From the NCBI GenBank assembly GCA_037893225.1, contig JAZGUH010000539.1, positions 248,001-312,000 on the forward strand: DNA of 64,000 nucleotides, in the 5' to 3' direction. Positions 63,201 to 64,000 of the stretch are shown here, one piece after another. Below the pieces are notes generated by a model. It was given only the letters and a program-made list of their open reading frames with translations. It made no database searches and was not told the origin of the DNA. Source of the DNA: Hippasteria phrygiana (lineage: Eukaryota; Echinodermata; Asteroidea; Valvatida; Goniasteridae). The position numbers and the translations under genes are program-made. Positions within the stretch are counted from its first letter, which is position 1. Each line of letters opens with the position of its first letter.

Positions 63201-63992
63201 TTGACAGGCATGGAGCAATAAATAGAAGGTAATATGCACACAGATGTTGGCCGGAAAGAAAATAGACATTGCGAGGTTTGAATTTTCTCCACACGTTTTA
63301 ACTCTAAGAAGCCGCCGATAATTGCAACATGTAGCGCCAGATCTAAGCTATCCATACATGTCAAAATTACTGCATTTGGTTGATATTTCATGCAATTATG
63401 AATGAGTAAAGCAAGTCCATACCCCAGGGAATTTGACAGGCATGGAGCAATAAATAAAAGGTAATCTGCACACAGATGTTGGCCGGGAAGAAAATAAACA
63501 TTGCGAGGTTTGAATTTTCTCCACAAGTGTTAACTCTAAGAAGCCGCCGATGATTGCAACATGTAGCGCCAGATCTAAGCTATCCATACATGTCAAAATT
63601 ACTGAATTTGGTTGATATTTCATGTAATTATGAATGAGTAAAGCAAGTCCATACCCCAGGGAATTTGACAGGCATGGAGCAATAAATAAAAGGTAATCTG
63701 CACACAGATGGTGGCCGGAAAGAAAATAAACATTGCGAGGTTTGAATTTTCTCCACAAGTTTTAAATCTAGGAAGCCGCCGATGATTGCAACATGTAGCG
63801 CCAGATCTAAGCTATCCATACATGTCAGAATTACTGCATTTGGTTGATATTTCATGCAATTATGAATGAGTAAAGCAAGTCCATACCCCAGGGAATTTGA
63901 CAGGCATGGAGCAATAAATAAAAGGTAATCTGCACACAGATGGTGGCCGGGAAGAAAATAAACATTGCGAGGTTTGAATTTTCTCCACAAGT
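60282..63992. repeat. 16-monomer HOR unit, domain VI (3711 bp)
   Basis: String M-N-O-P-C-F-G-n-O-P-C-F-G-h-K-L. A 6-monomer stretch (1391 bp) is present twice, at 60746-62136 and 62137-63527. The join is the hybrid n at 61906. Confidence 0.87.
61906..62136. repeat. Hybrid monomer n, 231 bp (H front, N back)
   Basis: TTTAACTCTAAG, GATAATTGC and GCATTTGG from H or h, then GAGTTAAGCAAGTCATACTCC from N (read in parts: T112, missing C, CATACTCC). The crossover lies between positions 78 and 111. Confidence 0.85.
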
Positions 63993-64000
63993 TTTACCTC
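63993..64000. repeat. Partial monomer at window edge (start of class M)
   Basis: TTTACCTC is the M-specific start, so another domain VI unit continues beyond the window. Confidence 0.75.

Larger units (their letters stand above)
1..64000. repeat. 232-bp tandem satellite array, 276 monomers, no interruption
   Basis: The same 232-bp sequence recurs head to tail from the first to the last base, always in one orientation. I followed the monomer boundary motif (T/G)TTAACTCTA or TTTAAATCTA through the window. Predicted length from monomer count and observed indels (276 x 232, minus nineteen 1-bp deletions, plus three 1-bp insertions, minus two 12-bp deletions) is 63992, which matches the start of the last partial monomer at 63993. 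There is therefore no room for an unseen insertion. GC is about 38% (89 of 232 in the first monomer). Such arrays are known from eukaryotic centromeric and other heterochromatin; the species and chromosome are not identifiable from this sequence. Confidence 0.98.

Noticed and set aside
1..64000. CRISPR array
   Set aside because: Repeats are 232 bp and directly adjacent with no unique spacers, and no cas genes are present.
1..64000. Transposable element, rDNA, histone or tRNA cluster, telomeric repeat
   Set aside because: No terminal repeats, target duplications, coding domains, tRNA-like folds or TTAGGG-type runs; the length accounting leaves no space for an insertion.

Overview
The whole 64 kb is one uninterrupted, head-to-tail satellite DNA array with a 232-bp monomer. 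I find no protein gene, RNA gene, mobile element, CRISPR array or non-satellite insertion. The length accounting closes exactly. Starting each monomer at the TTTAACTCTA/GTTAACTCTA motif gives 276 complete monomers in bases 1-63992 plus 8 bases of a 277th. Of these, 250 are 232 bp, 19 are 231 bp, 3 are 233 bp, and 4 lose 6 bp each at two identical 12-bp junction deletions. The first monomer has 89 G+C in 232 (38%) and 6 CpG. All monomers point the same way and both window edges lie inside the array, so the array is longer than 64 kb.

Satellite of this scale and order belongs to eukaryotic nuclear heterochromatin: pericentromeric, centromeric or another large block. I do not recognise the monomer, so I name no species. 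Nothing suggests bacteria, archaea or virus.

Monomers fall into about 15 classes separated by linked diagnostic bases. I letter them A-P, with lower case or pairs such as F/h for hybrids. They are arranged in higher-order repeats (HORs), which I group into six domains. Domain I (1-9510) is mixed; it holds a 2.9-kb segment present twice 6494 bp apart, an 8-mer and a 3-mer pair. Domain II (9511-21101) has three 3-mers, then an 11-mer of 2550 bp with 9- and 10-monomer derivatives. Domain III (21102-25509) is a 10-mer of 2320 bp and a 9-mer partner. Domain IV (25510-44277) is an 11-mer of 2552 bp, string K-L-f-A-C-F-G-h-K-l-h, in eight units of 14, 11, 11, 11, 9, 11, 7 and 7 monomers. Domain V (44278-56337) has units of 13, 10, 15 and 12 monomers sharing a 7-monomer core D-I-J-B-D-E-B. 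Domain VI (56338-63992) has units of 10, 7 and 16 monomers led by a pair of length variants, M (+1) and N (-1).

The cassette C-F-G-H recurs in every domain, so the HOR families look like rearrangements of one monomer pool. Hybrid monomers, shared private indels and unit-length changes in whole monomers are what unequal crossing-over and gene conversion would leave. The most interesting content is this recombination history, plus a conserved short dyad (TTCAT-6-ATGAA) in every monomer that could be a protein-binding site.
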